Shown here in pieces: positions 38,370-40,296 of a stretch of DNA of 40,296 nucleotides; position 1 is the stretch's first letter; each line of letters begins with the position of its first letter. The DNA comes from DSUN01 sp035527715 (GTDB lineage Bacteria; Planctomycetota; PUPC01; DSUN01), in the NCBI GenBank assembly GCA_035527715.1, contig DATKZY010000249.1:1-40296 (forward strand), read 5' to 3'. Below the pieces are notes generated by a model. That model had not been told where the DNA came from. It ran no database searches and saw only the letters and a program-made list of their open reading frames with translations. The translations under genes and the position numbers were made by a program.

Positions 38370-39913
38370 AGCGCCCGCCTCTGCTCGTGGCCTTGGCCCT
38401 CGCGCCCCTCGTCGTCGTTGCCGGGGCGGTACGCGAAGGCGTCGTCGAGCTGCCGAAGGCGCCGAGGACGCAGGGCTTCGGGATGTGCGCCTGGGCGCCG
38501 CACGCCGACGCCGCTCTCATCTGCCAGCACGGCGACTACGTCGAGCGGCAGGACGGCAGGCAAGGCTATCTGCTCTCTGCCTACTTCGTCGTTGACGCGG
38601 CGACGGGTAAGGCCACGCCCCTGTGCCGCGCCCACGAGTGCTCCTGGACGCCTGGCGGTCGCCTCCTCGCGCGCGGCTACGCGCCCTTCGACACGAAGGA
38701 CGTCGAGGCCCTCACCTTCAAACCCGGCCAGCACGGGAACCGAGGAGTCTCCACCTTCCTCGAGCGCGACGGCCACGTTGTCGGCGAGCTGGCCTCCCGC
38801 GCGATCGAGTGCGTCCCCTCCCCCACCGGCAAGCGCTTCCTGATGACCCAGGAGCTGGCGGGGCGGAACAACTACACCTGCCTCAAGAAGCTCGTGGTCG
38901 AGGCCCTCGGCGGGAAGCCGACGACGATTCTGCCGCCCATCGCCGAGCGGGCGGGCCGCCTCGTCGGCTTCCGATACGGCGTCCGATGGCTCACCCCCGA
39001 CCGCTTTCGAGCCGAGGTGGTGGATATGGACGCGAAGGAGGCCGTCCGCGCGATGCCCGGCCTGTGGCTCAACGTGACGCCCGACTGGTTCGATCACGAT
39101 CTGGCGAAGGGCGCCTGGGAGAAGCTGGCCGGCGAGGCGGACGATGACGCCCGCGCCGAACGCTACCCGCTCGGCGCCGCCGGCGAAGTGCTCGTGAAGC
39201 CCGGGCGCATTGACGTGCTGGCCGGCGGCAAGCGCTCGACCCTCGCCTGGCCCGAGGCCAAGGCGAAGCGCCTCGTCGTCCGCGCCGCGTCGCCCGACGG
39301 CGCGCGGCTGCTCGTCTGCGTCGAGGAACCCCAGATCGGCAAGGGCGGCCAGGGCTTCGGCGGCCCGGGCGCTCCTCCAGGCGGCGCGCCGCAGCCCCCT
39401 GCCCTCGAACGCGGCTACTACGCCCTCGACCTCGCCAAGGGCAGCAAGACCCGCGTCGAGATCAAGCCCGAAGCCATCTGGAACAGCAACTTCTCCGTGT
39501 GCAGCTACCTCGAGGACGGCACGCTGCTGATCATTGCCGACGACGCTCCCGCCGCGACCCTCGACGAGGCGACGGGCAGGCTCTCGCCCCTCAAGGTGCC
39601 GGGCTTCCCGTGGGACAAGTTCATCATCACCAAGTGGGCCGGCCCTGTCCGCAACTGCTACGGCCGCGGCCAGGCCGTGGGCGACGACCGCGTGGCCGTG
39701 CTCGCGCGGCAGGGACGCTTCGTCAAGACACCCCACGCGATCGTTGTGTTCCGCGGGAAGGCGGCCGCCGGCCGCCTCGCCGTGCCCCAGGGTTTCCCCC
39801 TCGGCGAGCGCAGCTTCCTCCACTGGGCGCCCGACGGCTCGGCCCTGTTGGTCACGGGCGACGACGGCACGAAGATGTGGCTCACCCGCGCTGTGCCGGG
39901 CGGACATTTGTGA
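38366..39913 (+). CDS. Exported protein of unknown function, beta-propeller-like
   Basis: A 515-residue protein that starts at GTG in a GTGA overlap with the cyclophilin stop, with AGGAG 5 bases ahead. The signal peptide is KRPPLLVALALAPLVVVAGA. The mature part is rich in strands and Gly/Asp turns with repeated 'Trp/Tyr-x-x-x-Gly' patterns, such as SPTGKRFLMTQELAG, AASPDGARLLVCVEEPQ and WAPDGSALLVTGDDG, which look like WD40/PD40-type propeller blades. A Gly/Pro-rich insert lies near residues 330-350 (GGQGFGGPGAPPGGAPQPPA). No catalytic motif is recognisable. It may be a folding client or partner of the cyclophilin, which is a guess from position. Confidence 0.72.
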   Translation: MKRPPLLVALALAPLVVVAGAVREGVVELPKAPRTQGFGMCAWAPHADAALICQHGDYVERQDGRQGYLLSAYFVVDAATGKATPLCRAHECSWTPGGRLLARGYAPFDTKDVEALTFKPGQHGNRGVSTFLERDGHVVGELASRAIECVPSPTGKRFLMTQELAGRNNYTCLKKLVVEALGGKPTTILPPIAERAGRLVGFRYGVRWLTPDRFRAEVVDMDAKEAVRAMPGLWLNVTPDWFDHDLAKGAWEKLAGEADDDARAERYPLGAAGEVLVKPGRIDVLAGGKRSTLAWPEAKAKRLVVRAASPDGARLLVCVEEPQIGKGGQGFGGPGAPPGGAPQPPALERGYYALDLAKGSKTRVEIKPEAIWNSNFSVCSYLEDGTLLIIADDAPAATLDEATGRLSPLKVPGFPWDKFIITKWAGPVRNCYGRGQAVGDDRVAVLARQGRFVKTPHAIVVFRGKAAAGRLAVPQGFPLGERSFLHWAPDGSALLVTGDDGTKMWLTRAVPGGHL

Positions 39914-39927
39914 CCCGCGGCCTGCCA

Positions 39928-39992
39928 GATGCCATCGCCCCATTAGTGGATCAACTCCTCCCCCCGTGGGTTTGATCCACTAACATGGCATC
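39928..39992. repeat. Composite hairpin with TTAGTGGATCAA arms
   Basis: TTAGTGGATCAA (39943-39954) is perfectly inverted at 39972-39983. Outside it GATGCCAT (39928-39935) is perfectly inverted at 39985-39992. A further half-site, TTGATCCACTAG, lies at 40061-40072, preceded in both cases by a CTCCCCCC run. It lies just after the exported-protein gene, so it could end transcription, or be a dispersed repeat. The rest of the gap 39914-40101 holds nothing else recognisable. Confidence 0.65.
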
Positions 39993-40101
39993 CTAAGCCC
40001 TTGTTAAAGCAGCACTTAAGCGTGGCAGCTCTAGAAGATCAGAGCCCTTCTCCCCCCGGCTTGATCCACTAGCAAGGCGCGCCTGAGGCAGATGACCCAT
40101 G

Positions 40102-40296
40102 TCAGCGGGAAGCAGGAGCCACATCGGTGAAGCGGCTCGACCGCACGCCGTGGTGGCCGCAATACTCCAGCACCTTGTGCGACGTGAGCATCTGCGTGTC
40201 GCCCTCGCGCTCGCGGGCCACCTGGCCGGGCTCGAGGCCCGCGTGGCCGAGGCGCCGCATCTCCTCGGTGTCGTGGCCAGGATGCGCGACGACGAG
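40102..40296 (-). CDS. 3' end of an unidentified gene, cut by the window edge
   Basis: On the minus strand one frame is open from the window end to a TGA at 40104-40102, giving 64 residues. It begins LVVAHPGHDTEEMRRLGHAG and ends VRSSRFTDVAP plus a short tail. The reading has gene-like codon use and several His and Asp residues (HPGHD, CGHHG), which would fit a metal-dependent enzyme, but I do not recognise the family. It may be a metallo-hydrolase. The start lies outside the window. It converges on the plus-strand gene ending at 39913, with the hairpin repeats in between. Confidence 0.6.
   Translation of the reverse strand, partial: LVVAHPGHDTEEMRRLGHAGLEPGQVAREREGDTQMLTSHKVLEYCGHHGVRSSRFTDVAPASR

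Overview
The window is a GC-rich (clearly above 60 percent) bacterial chromosome segment, most likely from an uncultured member of the Planctomycetota. The evidence is the gene families present: a DUF1080 secreted protein beside a hydrazine-synthase-alpha-like multihaem protein, a Tat-exported formylglycine sulfatase, DUF4846, a transposase tail of the ISAzo13 ('Rhodopirellula transposase') type, and several large secreted proteins of unknown role. A class I Hcp, a flavodiiron protein and ferredoxin point to an anaerobic or microaerobic life. No rRNA, tRNA or CRISPR array was seen, so the lineage cannot be fixed more closely.

Layout. 1-1548: a transposase tail, then two toxin-antitoxin modules (BrnT/BrnA; DUF6364 antitoxin/PIN toxin). 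1567-3287: an unknown protein and a DUF4846 lipid-free exported protein. 3288-3711: palindromic repeats. 3712-6085: a divergent M14 carboxypeptidase and Xer-type recombinase. 6086-8476: a compositionally odd island with one transposase-like gene that seems to lack its catalytic residues. 8507-13171: DUF1080 protein, HzsA-like protein and an unknown gene. 13291-14829 (minus): a GspE-type ATPase fused to an excisionase-like HTH. 15452-17160 (minus): an NSS sodium symporter with a MetS-type small subunit. 17340-22728: HEAT-repeat protein, an 892-residue exported protein and a UroD-family protein. 22635-28415 (minus): a likely operon of trypsin-like protease, GT39-like/TPR membrane glycosyltransferase, UDP-GlcNAc 2-epimerase, GT2 glycosyltransferase and methyltransferase, probably for cell-surface polysaccharide. 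28509-31067 (minus): sulfatase and a short Rho. 31500-37631: a seven-gene plus-strand operon (Rrf2 regulator, ferredoxin, zinc-ribbon HD protein, RIC-like hemerythrin, flavodiiron protein, cupin, Hcp). 37767-39913: exported cyclophilin and an unknown exported protein. The right edge carries hairpin repeats and the 3' end of a minus-strand gene.

The clearest multi-gene system is the Rrf2-to-Hcp operon. It joins a three-cysteine Rrf2 sensor with three enzymes or repair factors tied to nitric oxide, oxygen and Fe-S damage, ends in a strong hairpin, and starts at a near-consensus promoter whose -10 lies inside a palindrome. It reads as an NO/O2 stress-defence unit. One of its genes, the HD protein, carries an in-frame 280-bp inverted-repeat element that adds about 93 residues.

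Promoters are easy to read here: many genes have TTGAC(A/C/G/T) and a TAnnnT-like -10 spaced 16-18 bp, often with a palindrome over the -10 or spacer. At least two genes (brnT and the recombinase) look leaderless.
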